Source of the DNA: Alkalibacterium kapii | Lineage (GTDB): Bacteria > Bacillota > Bacilli > Lactobacillales > Carnobacteriaceae_A | Reading direction: 5' to 3' | Assembly (NCBI RefSeq): GCF_007988865.1 | Contig: NZ_BJUY01000004.1 | Location: 59,375-123,374 of the forward strand | DNA: 64,000 nucleotides | Shown here: positions 47,403 to 59,390 of the stretch, piece by piece | How the letters are laid out: each line of letters begins with the position of its first letter | Position numbering within the stretch: position 1 is the stretch's first letter | Made by a program: the position numbers and the translations under genes | Notes under the pieces: generated by a model | Told to the model about the DNA's origin: nothing | The model's input: only the letters and a program-made list of their open reading frames with translations | The model's database searches: none

Positions 47403-48737
47403 TTATTTCCAGTTTTTGATGCTGTTCTCCAGCTTCAAGTGATCTTCCACAGTTTCTCTTTTAATCGCAAGAAAATCATTGCCGTTCTCAAGAAATACAA
47501 CAGCCGGTTTTGTCAGACGGTTATAATTGCTCGCCATGGCGTAACCATAGGCCCCTGTGCTGAAGACTGCCAGGATATCACCCGGAACAGGTTCAGGAAG
47601 TGTAATATCCCATATGAGCATATCGCCACTTTCACACGCTTTTCCGGCAATGGATACTTTTTCTTCATTTGTATCATGAACCTTATTTGCAAGAACACCG
47701 CTGTACTTCGCCTGATATAAGGCCGGTCTGATATTATCAGCCATTCCTCCGTCGATGGATACATACTTTCTGATATCCGGAATCGTTTTTTGCGATCCGA
47801 TCGTATAGAGAGTAGTCCCAGCTTCCCCTACAATACTTCTACCGGGCTCGATCCATATTTCTGGGAGTTTTAAATTGTTTTGTTTAGAATGTTTCCTTAC
47901 AGACTGCATAATAGCTATAGTGTAATCCTCTAAAGGAAGCGGTGTATCTTCTTCAGTATAACGGATACCAAATCCGCCTCCCACATTTAAGACCTGCAAG
48001 TCAAAACCGTAGCTGTCTCTCCAGTCTCTCGCTCTTTTCAACAATTTTTCAATTACTAGCTCGTAACCTTCTACTTCAAATATTTGTGACCCAATATGAG
48101 AATGCAGTCCGATCAACTTTATCCCTTCGATAGGCTGTATTTCCCTGATCGCCTTATCTACTTGACCTGAAGCTAAATCAAAGCCGAATTTCGAATCTGC
48201 CTGTCCCGTTGAAATATATTCATGTGTGTGGGCTAGAACTCCGGGTGTTACCCGAAGTAAGACATCGATCGTTACATTATATTTATTTACTAAATGTTCG
48301 ATCATCGTGATTTCATGAAAATTGTCGACTACGATACACCCGATCTGTTCTGTAATAGCTGTTTCAAGTTCTTCTAAAGATTTATTGTTTCCATGAAAAT
48401 GAATCCGTTCTCTATCAAATCCTGCTTTTAAAGCCAGAAATAGTTCGCCGCCTGATACGACATCTAAAGAAACGTCCTCTTTAGCTAGCCATTCAAACAA
48501 AGCCAGGGAAGAGAAGGCTTTACTTGCATAGGCTACCTGTGTTTTGCTTTCATAAGTTCTGAAAGCATCTTTAAATGCACTGATTTTATCTTTGATCAAA
48601 GTTAAATCATAGACATTCACAGGCGTGCTATATTTCTTTGCAATATCTACAGTGCTGACCCCGTTTATGGTCAGGTGGTTCAATTCATCAACATGCATGT
48701 TATTTTTCAAGCGATTATTATAGGTCTGTTTATTCAT
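47403..48737 (-). CDS. lysA: Diaminopimelate decarboxylase
   Basis: A 444-residue PLP enzyme with an alanine-racemase-like barrel. Lys73 in VAYASKAFSS forms the Schiff base, followed by LDVVSGGEL, HIGSQI, LNVGGGFGI and EPGRSIVGEAG, with the substrate Cys/Glu pair in GKACESGD. It converts meso-diaminopimelate to lysine. It lies between punA and ribT. No lysine riboswitch is visible in the upstream gap. Confidence 0.96.
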   Translation of the reverse strand: MNKQTYNNRLKNNMHVDELNHLTINGVSTVDIAKKYSTPVNVYDLTLIKDKISAFKDAFRTYESKTQVAYASKAFSSLALFEWLAKEDVSLDVVSGGELFLALKAGFDRERIHFHGNNKSLEELETAITEQIGCIVVDNFHEITMIEHLVNKYNVTIDVLLRVTPGVLAHTHEYISTGQADSKFGFDLASGQVDKAIREIQPIEGIKLIGLHSHIGSQIFEVEGYELVIEKLLKRARDWRDSYGFDLQVLNVGGGFGIRYTEEDTPLPLEDYTIAIMQSVRKHSKQNNLKLPEIWIEPGRSIVGEAGTTLYTIGSQKTIPDIRKYVSIDGGMADNIRPALYQAKYSGVLANKVHDTNEEKVSIAGKACESGDMLIWDITLPEPVPGDILAVFSTGAYGYAMASNYNRLTKPAVVFLENGNDFLAIKRETVEDHLKLENSIKNWK

Positions 48738-48840
48738 GATTTACCACATTTCTTGTTTGATTGATTCCTTGAAAGTAAGAAAATCGTTTAAGATTATCAT
48801 ACCTATTTACACCACAAAAATCAAACGGATACGGATAAGT

Positions 48841-48888
48841 AAAAACAGAAAGGACACACGTTTATAGACATGTGTCCTTTCTGTTAGT
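48841..48888 (-). terminator. Terminator after punA
   Basis: ACAGAAAGGACACA and TGTGTCCTTTCTGT form a perfect 14-bp stem around a loop of about 12 nt; a T run follows on the minus strand. Confidence 0.9.
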
Positions 48889-48906
48889 TTCAGTGAAAAA
48901 GACTAT

Positions 48907-49728
48907 TTATAAATTTTCAATTACAGATTTAACTAAGGATTTGAATGTTTCTCTTACACGTGTAGTGACTTCCACAACTTCATCATGATTCAAGTTCTCC
49001 TGCATGCCGGCAGCGTAATTTGTAATACATGAAATACCAGCAACTTTCAGGCCTGCATGGTTCGCGACGATCACTTCTGGAACGGTAGACATCCCTGCTG
49101 CATCCCCACCTAACGTACGTGCCATTCTAACTTCAGCAGGCGTTTCGTAAGTCGGACCTGAAAAGCCCATGTAAACACCTTTTTTAACATCAATATTCTG
49201 CTGTGACGCTACTTTTTCAATCACAGCCTGATATTCTTTGTTGTAGGCACTGCTCATATCTGTAAATCTTGGCCCGAGTTCATTGTTGTTCGGACCGTGA
49301 AGCGGATTGACCCCGATCATGTTGATATGATCAGTGATGATCATCAAATCACCTGGTGTAAAGTCTTCATTGACTCCTCCAGCGGCATTAGTTACTACCA
49401 GCGATTTAACTCCTAATGCTTTCATTACTCTCACAGGGAACGTCACTTCCTGCATGTCATACCCTTCATAGTAATGGAAGCGTCCCTGCATAGCTACAAC
49501 TTTCTTTCCACCAAGGTCGCCATATACTAGTTGTCCAGCATGACCTTCTACAGTGGATACAGGAAATTCAGGGATATCTTCATAAGGAACGACAACGGCA
49601 TTTTCTGCTTCATTTGCCAGTTCTCCTAAGCCTGATCCCAAAATAAGCCCTACCTCAGGTTTTTCCATTCCTTTGCTTTCAAGAAATGTTGATGCTTTTT
49701 CGATTGCTTGAGTATACTTGTCAGCCAT
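48907..49728 (-). CDS. punA: Purine-nucleoside phosphorylase (PunA/PupG type)
   Basis: A 273-residue trimeric-type purine nucleoside phosphorylase. It shows LILGSGLGELA, EGHAGQLVYG, MQGRFHYYEGYDMQEVTFPVR, VTNAAGGVN, YMGFSGPTYETPAEVRM and GMSTVPE. It releases purine bases and (deoxy)ribose 1-phosphate, which DeoB then isomerises. It lies 24 nt after deoB and should be cotranscribed with it. Confidence 0.96.
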   Translation of the reverse strand: MADKYTQAIEKASTFLESKGMEKPEVGLILGSGLGELANEAENAVVVPYEDIPEFPVSTVEGHAGQLVYGDLGGKKVVAMQGRFHYYEGYDMQEVTFPVRVMKALGVKSLVVTNAAGGVNEDFTPGDLMIITDHINMIGVNPLHGPNNNELGPRFTDMSSAYNKEYQAVIEKVASQQNIDVKKGVYMGFSGPTYETPAEVRMARTLGGDAAGMSTVPEVIVANHAGLKVAGISCITNYAAGMQENLNHDEVVEVTTRVRETFKSLVKSVIENL

Positions 49729-49751
49729 TCATTTTTTCTCCTCTGTTCATT

Positions 49752-50921
49752 TTATTTTAATTTATTTAAGAAACTATCTCCAAAGCCAGTTCCTTTGACA
49801 TTGAAATTATCGGCGATAGTTGCACTGATATCTGCAAACAGACCTTGCGGCAATTCTTTTCCGCCTTCAAATTTCTTGGAATAAACCATAACTGGAATAT
49901 ACTCTCTCGTATGATCAGTTCCTTCAGCTGTCGGATCGTTTCCGTGGTCAGCTGTAATTATGAGCAGGTCATTTTCGTCCAGGGACTCATAAATTTCCGG
50001 TATGCGTGCGTCAAATGCTTCAAGAGCATCCCTGTATCCTTCTACATTTCTACGGTGACCATATAAAGCGTCAAAATCGACTAAGTTAGTGAAACTCATA
50101 CCATTGAATTCTCTGTCCATGACTTTCAGAAGTTGATCGACGCCGTCCATATTCGATTTGGTACGTACTGAATCTGTGATTCCTTGTCCGTTAAAGATAT
50201 CATTGATTTTACCGACGGCAATAACGTCTTTTCCATCCTCTTTAAGAGAGTCAAGGACAGTATCGCCAAATGGGCTGAGAGCATAGTCATGACGGTTACT
50301 GGTACGTGTAAAGTTACCAGGTTCTCCTACATATGGACGCGCAATAATACGACCGATCATATAAGGGTCGTCTTTTGTAATGTCTCTAACATACTCGCAG
50401 ATCTCGTAAAGCTCTTCAACAGGTATGATGTCTTCATGTGCAGCGATTTGAAGTACCGGATCAGCAGATGTATAAACGATCAAATCGCCTGTTTCCATTT
50501 GATGCTTTCCAAGTTCGTCAATGATTTTAGTTCCTGAAGCGGGTTTGTTCCCCACTACTTTTCTTCCAGTGTGCTCTTCGATCTGGTTGATAAGTTCTTC
50601 AGGAAACCCATCAGGAAAGACTCTGAACGGTGTTTTTATGTGCAAGCCCATGAGTTCCCAGTGGCCTGTCATTGTATCCTTACCTACTGATTTTTCTTCC
50701 AGTTTAGTGTAAAAGCCTTTTGGTGAATCAACAGGCTCGATTCCTTTTAAAGGTGCGATATTACCTAAACCTAAAGATTGCATATGAGGTACATTTAACC
50801 CTGCTTCTTCTGCAATATGGCCTAGTGTATGGGCTCCTTCGTCATTAAAATCTTTGGCATCCGGCGCTTCCCCGATGCCAACTGAATCCAGAACAATTAA
50901 ATGAACGCGATCAAAACTCAT
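49752..50921 (-). CDS. deoB: Phosphopentomutase
   Basis: A 389-residue alkaline-phosphatase-superfamily mutase interconverting pentose 1- and 5-phosphates. Metal-binding segments include [15 protein letters not shown] near the N-terminus and [21 protein letters not shown] near the C-terminus; the phosphate-bearing Thr is in KDTMTGHWE. Start 50921 lies 9 nt after AAGGAGG; the ATG nine codons earlier covers that site. It pairs with punA in nucleoside salvage, downstream of xerD as in Bacillus drm. Confidence 0.97.
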   Translation of the reverse strand: MSFDRVHLIVLDSVGIGEAPDAKDFNDEGAHTLGHIAEEAGLNVPHMQSLGLGNIAPLKGIEPVDSPKGFYTKLEEKSVGKDTMTGHWELMGLHIKTPFRVFPDGFPEELINQIEEHTGRKVVGNKPASGTKIIDELGKHQMETGDLIVYTSADPVLQIAAHEDIIPVEELYEICEYVRDITKDDPYMIGRIIARPYVGEPGNFTRTSNRHDYALSPFGDTVLDSLKEDGKDVIAVGKINDIFNGQGITDSVRTKSNMDGVDQLLKVMDREFNGMSFTNLVDFDALYGHRRNVEGYRDALEAFDARIPEIYESLDENDLLIITADHGNDPTAEGTDHTREYIPVMVYSKKFEGGKELPQGLFADISATIADNFNVKGTGFGDSFLNKLK

Positions 50922-51045
50922 AAAAAACTTCCTCCTTTTAATTTTCACTTACTTTAAGAATAAATCAGACTTCTCTAAAATGCAAGAATACCAACATAAT
51001 TAGCGCTTTTATGAAGATATTTTTAATTTATCCTCATAATTATTA

Positions 51046-51945
51046 TTAAGCTCTGGGATGATAGGTCGTGTAGACATCTTTAAGTCTGTGCTTTGTTATA
51101 TGTGTATAAATTTGAGTCGTCGACACATTGGCATGTCCCAGCAGTTCCTGTACTACTCTGAGATCGGCTCCATTTTCAAGTAAATGCGTAGCAAAGGAAT
51201 GCCTTAATGTGTGGGGTGTAATACCCCTGGACAATCCTGCTTTCAATGCCAGTTTTTTTATATTCTTCCAGACACCCTGTCTGCTCAGAGGCTTTCCGCG
51301 TACATTTAAAAACACAACAGACGTTTCCAGTTCTGTTTTTTTCAGTAATTGCACACGGCTCGTCGTCATGTAATATTCAAGCCATTTACACCCTTCATCT
51401 CCGATGGGAATGAGCCGTTCCTTGTTTCCTTTTCCAACGATTTGGATCAACTTCATTGATAAATGCAAATCATTCGTTTTTAACTCGATCAACTCTGATA
51501 TCCTCAGGCCAGTAGCATACATGACCTCAAGTATGGCACGATCCCTCACACCTAGAGGCTTGTTTGTATCTGGTGTCAAGAGAAGCTTATCTATCTGCTG
51601 CATAGAAACAGTTTTAGGAAGGGTGTCTGCTTTCTTCGGTGTCTTGACATATAACATAGGATCATCCTCCGTGTGTCCCTCCTGCTTTAAATACTGGTGA
51701 AATTTTCTTATACTTGAAAACATGCGAATAATCGTATTGTCTGCTTTATTCATCTTTTTTTGTTCACCAAAATATGCCAGTATCAGGTAACGATCAATGG
51801 CAGCAAATGATTTCACCTTATTTTTGTCGAGAAAAGATATATATTGTTCTATATCTCTTTTATAGCTGCTGACGGTATTAGAAGATAACCCCTTTTCGAT
51901 TTTTAAAAATACGAGATACTCATCAAATGGTTCATGGTCGATCAT
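51046..51945 (-). CDS. xerD: Tyrosine recombinase XerD
   Basis: A 299-residue site-specific recombinase. The catalytic residues are Arg148 in ATGLRISEL, Lys172 in VGKGNKER, His245 and Arg248 in HTLRHSFATHLL, His271 in LLGHANVSTTQIYTH and the nucleophile Tyr280. With XerC it resolves chromosome dimers at dif. Location before deoB fits the Bacillus ripX locus and argues for XerD, not a phage integrase. Confidence 0.95.
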   Translation of the reverse strand: MIDHEPFDEYLVFLKIEKGLSSNTVSSYKRDIEQYISFLDKNKVKSFAAIDRYLILAYFGEQKKMNKADNTIIRMFSSIRKFHQYLKQEGHTEDDPMLYVKTPKKADTLPKTVSMQQIDKLLLTPDTNKPLGVRDRAILEVMYATGLRISELIELKTNDLHLSMKLIQIVGKGNKERLIPIGDEGCKWLEYYMTTSRVQLLKKTELETSVVFLNVRGKPLSRQGVWKNIKKLALKAGLSRGITPHTLRHSFATHLLENGADLRVVQELLGHANVSTTQIYTHITKHRLKDVYTTYHPRA

Positions 51946-51955
51946 AAATTCAACC

Positions 51956-52837
51956 TCATTTATCTATTTTCAGATTTTCTTTATAGTCTTGTTTCAATTT
52001 TGTTCCATTTTCATCTTGATAAACGATATTTTTCTTCATTAATCTTCCTACAGCGCGTTTGAATTGTCCTTTACTTATACCGAACTGTTTTTTGATGACC
52101 TCAGGTTCTGTCTTATTATGAAATGGAATCGAACCATTTTCTGAACGTTTAAGCATCTCAAGTAACATCAGCGCATCATCTTCAATCATTTCATGTGCAC
52201 GTGGCTGCATCGATGCATACAACACTCCATCTTCTCTGACTCCAATAATACGACCAGACACTTCTTGACCCAGCCGAGGTTCCTTATCACGTTCGCTTGG
52301 GTGAACAAATAAAATATACTTCTCATCAGTCATTATATACGTCCCACTTTTTTTGAGATGGAACACGATCCCTGAAACATCCTGATTATGCATTTCTTTC
52401 GTGCCTTCAATGTAATCGTCAAACAATTTTTCTTCGTCAGCTAAATCCCCCCAAATACGATTTTTTCTATCCACTTTAATAGAAAGAAAAAGCTTATCCC
52501 CTTCTTTTGGCCAAAGACGTCCTTCTGCAGGCAGGTCATCCATAGAAACGACAACATCTTTATCTTGCCATCCTACATCCACAAAAACACCCAGTTTCCT
52601 GTTTACTTTGACCACAGTTCCCCAGCCGAATGTTTCTTTAGTGATTTCAGGTATATCTGTCGTAAATACTGCGTTATTTTGTTTATCTGTATAAACAAAA
52701 CCTCTTAACGTACTGCCAATAGTTACATCATCATCAGAAATAACTTTGTAGGTGATACCGTTTTTCTGGACAAATGCTTCCTTATCATTTTTATCTGTGA
52801 CTATAGCTATTATTGTTGTTGCCATATCATTAGTCAT
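51956..52837 (-). CDS. cvfB: S1-type RNA-binding protein CvfB
   Basis: A 293-residue protein with an array of S1-like barrels (GWGTVVKVNRKLGVFVDVG, VSGRIIGVREDGVLYASMQPR) and a C-terminal winged helix (KKQFGISKGQFKRAVGRLMKK). In Staphylococcus CvfB binds RNA and affects virulence gene expression; elsewhere the role is unclear. Start 52837 has AAAGGAG 6 nt upstream. A longer ORF reading upstream would run through the pyk terminator, so I reject it. Confidence 0.92.
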   Translation of the reverse strand: MTNDMATTIIAIVTDKNDKEAFVQKNGITYKVISDDDVTIGSTLRGFVYTDKQNNAVFTTDIPEITKETFGWGTVVKVNRKLGVFVDVGWQDKDVVVSMDDLPAEGRLWPKEGDKLFLSIKVDRKNRIWGDLADEEKLFDDYIEGTKEMHNQDVSGIVFHLKKSGTYIMTDEKYILFVHPSERDKEPRLGQEVSGRIIGVREDGVLYASMQPRAHEMIEDDALMLLEMLKRSENGSIPFHNKTEPEVIKKQFGISKGQFKRAVGRLMKKNIVYQDENGTKLKQDYKENLKIDK

Positions 52838-52867
52838 GTCATACTCCTTTACCGTTACGTTTAAATA

Positions 52868-52950
52868 AAAAATGAGACAGTGATTGAATGTTATTGGAAG
52901 GCGACTTAACATACCGATCCTAAGAATTCTATCAACCACTATCTCATTTA
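52868..52950 (-). terminator. Large stem-loop terminator after pyk
   Basis: A 17-bp stem (AATGAGATAGTGGTTGA with TCAATCACTGTCTCATT, with a few G-U pairs) encloses about 47 nt and ends in TTTTTTA on the minus strand. It separates pyk from cvfB. The long loop is unusual. Confidence 0.8.
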
Positions 52951-52987
52951 TAGCTTATTATTCTAGTTTACTGTTTTTAAAGACGCC

Positions 52988-54745
52988 TTAGATCGCTGTC
53001 GTTGCTCCACGGTAAATGATTCCACGACGAGCATCAACTGTGATCAGTTCATCTTGTTCAATCAATTCTGTGGCATTTTCAGCAGAAACAATAACTGGAA
53101 TTCCCATAGCAATACCTATGACTGCTGCATGAGAAGTTAACCCACCCTGCTCTACAACGATGGCTGCAGATTTTTCAATTGCCGGAAGGTACTCTTTATC
53201 TGTACTCTTGACGACTAAGATACCACCTTCTATAGCACGTTCAATTGCTTCATCAGCTGTATTGGCAACAATCGCTTTACCAATAACAGATTCCGACCCA
53301 ATACCTTGACCGCTGGTAAGTTTAGATCCAATCAACTGGATCTTCATAACATTTGTCGTTCCACGTTCGCCGACAGGCACTCCAGCTGTGATGAGGATCA
53401 AGTCCCCTTCTTTGGCAAATCCTTTATCAACCGTCGTTTGAGTTGCCAGGTTGAACATATCATCTGTTGATGTAGGTTTTCCGGCAACTGTTGGCTGTAC
53501 ACCCCACTGCAGAGCCAACCCTCTTGCTGTTTCTTCGCTGAAAGTCACGGCTAAAATATCTGCTTTCGGTCTGAATTTTGAAATCATACGTGCAGTGTGA
53601 CCTGATTCAGTAGCAGCAACGATCGTGTGAATGTTCAGATTTTTGGCTGTATGGCCTACTGCTTGACCGATAGCTTCTGTCATATCTGTTTGGTCAAAGG
53701 ATTTTAATGCGAAAGCATCCTGGTTAACTAACGATGATTCTGTACGAATTGCAATGTTGTACATTGTTTTTACTGCTTCTACTGGATAATCTCCTGCAGC
53801 GGTTTCTCCTGACAACATGATCGCATCCGTTCCGTCAAATATAGCATTAGCTACGTCTGAAGCTTCTGCACGTGTAGGGCGTGGATTGATCTGCATCGAA
53901 TCCAGCATTTGAGTTGCAGTGATAACGGGTTTCCCAGCATTGTTACACAAAGAAATCATACGTTTTTGGACGATCGGCACATCTTCAGTTGGTATTTCCA
54001 CTCCTAAATCACCACGAGCAACCATCAGGCCATCAGCAATAGCGAGTATTTCCTCAAGATTGTCTACACCTTCTTGATTCTCGATTTTTGGTATGATCTG
54101 AACATGCATTTTATCTTCTTTTTCAAGAATTTCAGTAATCTCTAAAACATCTGATGGACGTCTTACAAAAGAAGCTGCAATATAATCAATATTGTTATCC
54201 AGTCCGAATTGAATGTCAGCACGGTCTTTTTCTGTCAGACCTGGTAATTTGACTGATACACCAGGAACGTTGACACCTTTTTTATTTTTCAAAACACCGG
54301 TGTTCTGAGCTACAGTAACGATTTCTCCATTGTCGTGATCAAGATCGGTAACCTGTAAATTAATAAGTCCATCGTCAAGAAGAATACTTGAACCGGGTGT
54401 AACATCGTTGATCAGATCTTCATACGTGACAGAGAATTTTTCTTTTGTTCCTTCTACTTCTGTCATTGAAACACGAACAGTATCGCCTTTTGTAATGGTA
54501 ATAGCTCCGTCTTTCATGTTGTTTGTTCTTATTTCAGGCCCTTTTGTGTCGAGCATGATACCTACCATTTTTCCTGTTTTTTCTGAGGCTTTGCGGATGT
54601 TCTCAATACGTGCAAGGTGTTCTTCAAAATCACCGTGAGAGAAATTTAATCGGGCAACGTTCATCCCAGCTTCAATCAACTTGACCAACGTATCCAGTGA
54701 TTCGCTGGCCGGGCCAATGGTACAGACAATTTTCGTTTTTTTCAT
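52988..54745 (-). CDS. pyk: Pyruvate kinase
   Basis: A 585-residue enzyme: [19 protein letters not shown], the catalytic lysine in [20 protein letters not shown] and the signature TATQMLDSM. After the normal allosteric domain it carries the extra C-terminal PEP-utiliser-like swivel domain of Bacillus-type enzymes, with the [11 protein letters not shown] motif. It makes pyruvate and ATP. Start 54745 has AGGAG 8 nt upstream. It is probably cotranscribed with pfkA. Confidence 0.97.
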   Translation of the reverse strand: MKKTKIVCTIGPASESLDTLVKLIEAGMNVARLNFSHGDFEEHLARIENIRKASEKTGKMVGIMLDTKGPEIRTNNMKDGAITITKGDTVRVSMTEVEGTKEKFSVTYEDLINDVTPGSSILLDDGLINLQVTDLDHDNGEIVTVAQNTGVLKNKKGVNVPGVSVKLPGLTEKDRADIQFGLDNNIDYIAASFVRRPSDVLEITEILEKEDKMHVQIIPKIENQEGVDNLEEILAIADGLMVARGDLGVEIPTEDVPIVQKRMISLCNNAGKPVITATQMLDSMQINPRPTRAEASDVANAIFDGTDAIMLSGETAAGDYPVEAVKTMYNIAIRTESSLVNQDAFALKSFDQTDMTEAIGQAVGHTAKNLNIHTIVAATESGHTARMISKFRPKADILAVTFSEETARGLALQWGVQPTVAGKPTSTDDMFNLATQTTVDKGFAKEGDLILITAGVPVGERGTTNVMKIQLIGSKLTSGQGIGSESVIGKAIVANTADEAIERAIEGGILVVKSTDKEYLPAIEKSAAIVVEQGGLTSHAAVIGIAMGIPVIVSAENATELIEQDELITVDARRGIIYRGATTAI

Positions 54746-54811
54746 ACGTAACACTCCTATATAATTTTAATATAATGACGATTTAAAATAATTAATAACT
54801 ATGGCATCCCT

Positions 54812-55780
<969 letters not shown>

Positions 55781-55964
55781 TCACCTTCAATATAAATTTT
55801 GTTTCCATATTCACCTGAAACACCGGTAAACATATGTAAATTCTGCGGGAAGATTATTCCCGAGAAAATTTTAAACCATCACTATAGCTACATCCATTTC
55901 TTATCTTATCATTTTTTTGTGAAAATGTCTTATAAAATACAAAGATACACCGAGATTCTTATTA

Positions 55965-58900
55965 TTATCTTAAAACAACATTGCTTTTACCTAGTATTTT
56001 TTCAATCGAATGCATTGCTCTATCATTCTGATCGAACCTGAATTTAGATTTCAGTTTTTCTTTTTTATTTGCAGCTTCGTCATAAATAATCACGTCTGTG
56101 TTACCCCGATTATTATTCAATATTTCTAAAACTTCATTAAATGACGTTTCCTGTTCTTTTAAATTGCTGAACCTTAGATAAAGCCGCTCTTTTGGATCAG
56201 TTAACAGCGTCTCAGGATCAATGAGTGTGTCGATCAGAATATTCCATCTATTTTTTTTGAACTCAGCTTTACCCTTTACAATAAACAGTTTATTTTTTTT
56301 AATTATTCTGGAATATCTACGGTAATTGTCAGGGAACAATACTCCCGTTGCCTCTCCAGAAACATCAGTCATTTCCAAAAAAGCCATGGGTTCGCCTCTT
56401 TTTGTCTGAATTTTTTTTATATTTTCTATAGACACAAGATAACTTTGTGTTTTGTTTGGATTTGCATTAGTGATAAATGTCAGTGTTATACCTTTCAATG
56501 ATTTAAGGTACTTTTCCGTCGGATGTCCTGACAAGTAAAAACCGGTTACTTCAAACTCCTGTTTTAATCGTTCTTCCAAACTATAGTCATCTTTCAATTG
56601 TATTTTAGGGGCTAGCGATTCAAATAATTCAATATTTCCATTACTCATACTCACACTACTGAGAATCGACTCCAGTGCTTCGGTCAAAGTGTGACGGTTA
56701 TACTTCAGCTGGTCGAAACTGCCCGCTTGAATTAAAGGTAGTATATAACGTTCTTTTCGCCATCTTTCGTCGATGCTGCTGACAAATGAAAGTAAATCTT
56801 TAAACGTACCAAATTTGTTTCTTACCGATAAAATATGCTGAATGTAATCTTTGCGTAAACCCTTGATTGTGTTTAGACCAAAAATTATTTTTCCATTTTC
56901 AACTTTAAAGTTGGCTTCACTTTCATTGATACTTGGATGCATCACTTCAATATGATCTTGTTTAGCTTCCAGCAGATAAGTTTTAAGTTTATCTTTATTA
57001 TTAGAAGAAGCGCGCATCAAAGAAACGTAAAAAGCAGCTGGATGATTGGCCTTGAAATAAGCCAGCTGAAAAGCAAGTTTTGAATAAGAGACAGCATGCG
57101 ACCGGTTAAATCCATAATCCGCAAAACGTTCTATATGCGCGTATATTTGAAGCGCAGTCTCTTCATCATATCCGTTACGCTTGGCACCTGCAACAAAATG
57201 TTTGCGGCCTGCATCTATTTCTTTTTTTATTTTTTTAGATATGGCTCTCCGTAATATATCTGCTTCAACCAGGCTGTATCCCGCTATTTTTTGAGCAACT
57301 TTCATGACTTGCTCCTGGTAGATCATCACACCGTTGGTCACTTTCAAAATCTCTTTAAGATCTTCGTGAATATAGTCAACAGTCTCCTGACCGTTCTTTC
57401 TTCTAATGTAACCATCGATTTGTTCCATAGGTCCTGGTCTATACAAGGCATTGACTGCCACAATATCTTCAAATGTCGTGGGTTTCAACTTTCTCAATAC
57501 ATTGCGTATTCCACTCGATTCAAATTGAAAAACACCATTTGTTTTACCCTTTCTGAATAAGTCGAGAGTTGCCGGGTCGTCTAAGGGGATAGCCGCTAGT
57601 TTTTCCTTCACTGTCCCCTTTAATTCTCTCACATTCTTTAAACAGTCTGCAAGTATGGACAAATTTTTCAGTCCTAAAAAATCCATTTTCAAAAGGCCTA
57701 CTTTTTCAACCGCATTCATTGCATACTGAGTGAGAGACATCGCCCCGTTTCCTTCTTGAAGTGGAACGGTTTCTATAAGAGGTTTTTTTGAAATAACGAC
57801 CCCGGCAGCGTGGGTCGATACATGCCTGGGCAATCCTTCGATATCTATAGCTGTTTTAAATAGCATTTTATGCTTGTCGTTTTCATTTACAAGTATTCTC
57901 AGTTTTTCTGAAACGTGATAGGCTTTTTTTAAAGTGATTCCTAAAGTACTCGGAATGGCATCTGCCCATTTTTTCTGTTGATCTGTAGATAACCCAAACA
58001 CACGCCCAGTATCTCGAACAGCCATTTTAGCCGCGAACGTACCGAATGTAGCGATTTGCGCAACGTGCTCTTCACCATATTTCTTTAAAACATAGGTCAA
58101 GATCCGGTCTCGCTTGTCATCTGGAAAGTCTAGATCAATATCGGGCATTGTATGCCTTTCTTCATTAAGAAAACGGTCAAAAAGAAGATCATACGCTATA
58201 GGATCCACGTCGGTAATATTCAGTACGTAAGAAACAAGTGAACCGGCTGCTGAGCCCCTTCCTGATCCTGTTACAATTTCCCTTTGATGAGCATACTTCA
58301 TAAGATCCCACACTATTAAAAAATAGTCAGCAAAACCCATTTTAATAATGGTCGAAAGTTCTTTTTCGATTCTTTTATCATATTTTTCTGAGCGGTCAGG
58401 TAATTTATCCTGCAAATAAGCATACACAGTCTCTTTTAAATACTCTGCCGAACTCATTTCATTTGGTGTTTCAAATTGAGGTAATGTTCTTTCCCATTCA
58501 AGCTCTAAATTTATTGATTCTGAAATGTTCACTGTATTATTCAGCGCATCTTCTAAATTGATTTTTTTATATTTCCTGATCACAGTATCGGGTTTTTTTA
58601 GGGGATAGAAAGGAACAGTTTGTTCAGTGCTATCATATGCTATCGTTGTCTGATTTTTGATAGCGTCCAGTACCTTCAATGATATTTTACTTGTGTCTTC
58701 TATGGCATTGACTGGTTCACTGATTACTGTGGGCATCGATAGTTCTTGAGATAAATGTTTTATATTATTCACTTTTTCAATATTTTGATTGTTATAAGCG
58801 ATTCCTAAATAGGTATGGATAATTTCTTTACTGATTTTCTTCAGTATTCTTTTTAATTGGTCAGTGTTCTCCAGAACAGAGTGACTTAGACTTTCGAAAT

Positions 58901-59273
58901 CAATAATTGCTGTTGTATTTGTCGTGTATGTCTTTATATTATCCATAGTGATTTTAATATGGTGGACATTTATTTGTGTTGATAAAGCTAGCAGTTTTTT
59001 ATAACCTTCTACATTTTCAGCCAGCAAAACAACAGGAACACTTTCATCTGATTCTATATCTAAATATATATGCACTGTTATTCCGATAATAGGTTTTATT
59101 CCCTGATTTTTAGCTTCAGAGTAAAATTCTACTGCTCCATGCATGACTTCATTATCTGTCAGTGCTAAGCTCTTGTATCCTAATTCTTTAGCTTTTGAAA
59201 CAAGTCGAGGAATCGTTAAAGTGCTTTCCAGTAAAGAATAAGCGCTTATCGTATGCAAAGGAACAAAATTCAT
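55965..59273 (-). CDS. dnaE: DNA polymerase III alpha subunit DnaE
   Basis: A 1102-residue family C polymerase. The N-terminal PHP domain (FVPLHTISAYSLLESTL, LALTDNEVMHG) has diverged metal ligands. The catalytic core carries GSGRGSAAGSLVSY and the acidic pair in MPDIDLDFPDDKRD, plus YQEQVMKVAQ and FNRSHAVSYS. HhH and OB regions follow. In Firmicutes DnaE extends primers on the lagging strand before PolC takes over. ATG 59273 is used since the GTG four codons earlier lies in AAGAGGTG. Confidence 0.96.
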   Translation of the reverse strand: MNFVPLHTISAYSLLESTLTIPRLVSKAKELGYKSLALTDNEVMHGAVEFYSEAKNQGIKPIIGITVHIYLDIESDESVPVVLLAENVEGYKKLLALSTQINVHHIKITMDNIKTYTTNTTAIIDFESLSHSVLENTDQLKRILKKISKEIIHTYLGIAYNNQNIEKVNNIKHLSQELSMPTVISEPVNAIEDTSKISLKVLDAIKNQTTIAYDSTEQTVPFYPLKKPDTVIRKYKKINLEDALNNTVNISESINLELEWERTLPQFETPNEMSSAEYLKETVYAYLQDKLPDRSEKYDKRIEKELSTIIKMGFADYFLIVWDLMKYAHQREIVTGSGRGSAAGSLVSYVLNITDVDPIAYDLLFDRFLNEERHTMPDIDLDFPDDKRDRILTYVLKKYGEEHVAQIATFGTFAAKMAVRDTGRVFGLSTDQQKKWADAIPSTLGITLKKAYHVSEKLRILVNENDKHKMLFKTAIDIEGLPRHVSTHAAGVVISKKPLIETVPLQEGNGAMSLTQYAMNAVEKVGLLKMDFLGLKNLSILADCLKNVRELKGTVKEKLAAIPLDDPATLDLFRKGKTNGVFQFESSGIRNVLRKLKPTTFEDIVAVNALYRPGPMEQIDGYIRRKNGQETVDYIHEDLKEILKVTNGVMIYQEQVMKVAQKIAGYSLVEADILRRAISKKIKKEIDAGRKHFVAGAKRNGYDEETALQIYAHIERFADYGFNRSHAVSYSKLAFQLAYFKANHPAAFYVSLMRASSNNKDKLKTYLLEAKQDHIEVMHPSINESEANFKVENGKIIFGLNTIKGLRKDYIQHILSVRNKFGTFKDLLSFVSSIDERWRKERYILPLIQAGSFDQLKYNRHTLTEALESILSSVSMSNGNIELFESLAPKIQLKDDYSLEERLKQEFEVTGFYLSGHPTEKYLKSLKGITLTFITNANPNKTQSYLVSIENIKKIQTKRGEPMAFLEMTDVSGEATGVLFPDNYRRYSRIIKKNKLFIVKGKAEFKKNRWNILIDTLIDPETLLTDPKERLYLRFSNLKEQETSFNEVLEILNNNRGNTDVIIYDEAANKKEKLKSKFRFDQNDRAMHSIEKILGKSNVVLR

Positions 59274-59335
59274 AAATGGATTCACCTCTTAGAGATTTTA
59301 ATGTCAACGAGATACTATATAACATTATAACAGTA

Positions 59336-59385
59336 AAATCTCTCAATAGAGTGAAAGGGGACTATTTCCTTACTTTATTGAGAGA
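59336..59385 (-). terminator. Terminator between the SufT-like gene and dnaE
   Basis: CTCTCAATA and TATTGAGAG close a larger hairpin followed by ATTTTAC on the minus strand. Confidence 0.7.
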
Positions 59386-59390
59386 CTAAT

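Noticed and set aside
48738..48840. Possible lysine riboswitch upstream of lysA
   Set aside because: The gap is only about 100 nt before punA's terminator and contains none of the conserved L-box segments.
52838..52939. N-terminal extension of cvfB by 34 codons
   Set aside because: It would be translated from the pyk terminator stem and shows no S1-like sequence; the ATG at 52837 has a strong ribosome-binding site.
55816..55832. TGAAACACCGGTAAACA upstream of pfkA as a CcpA cre site
   Set aside because: The central CG and the outer TG/CA cannot be aligned at the 14-nt cre spacing without a one-nt shift on one side.
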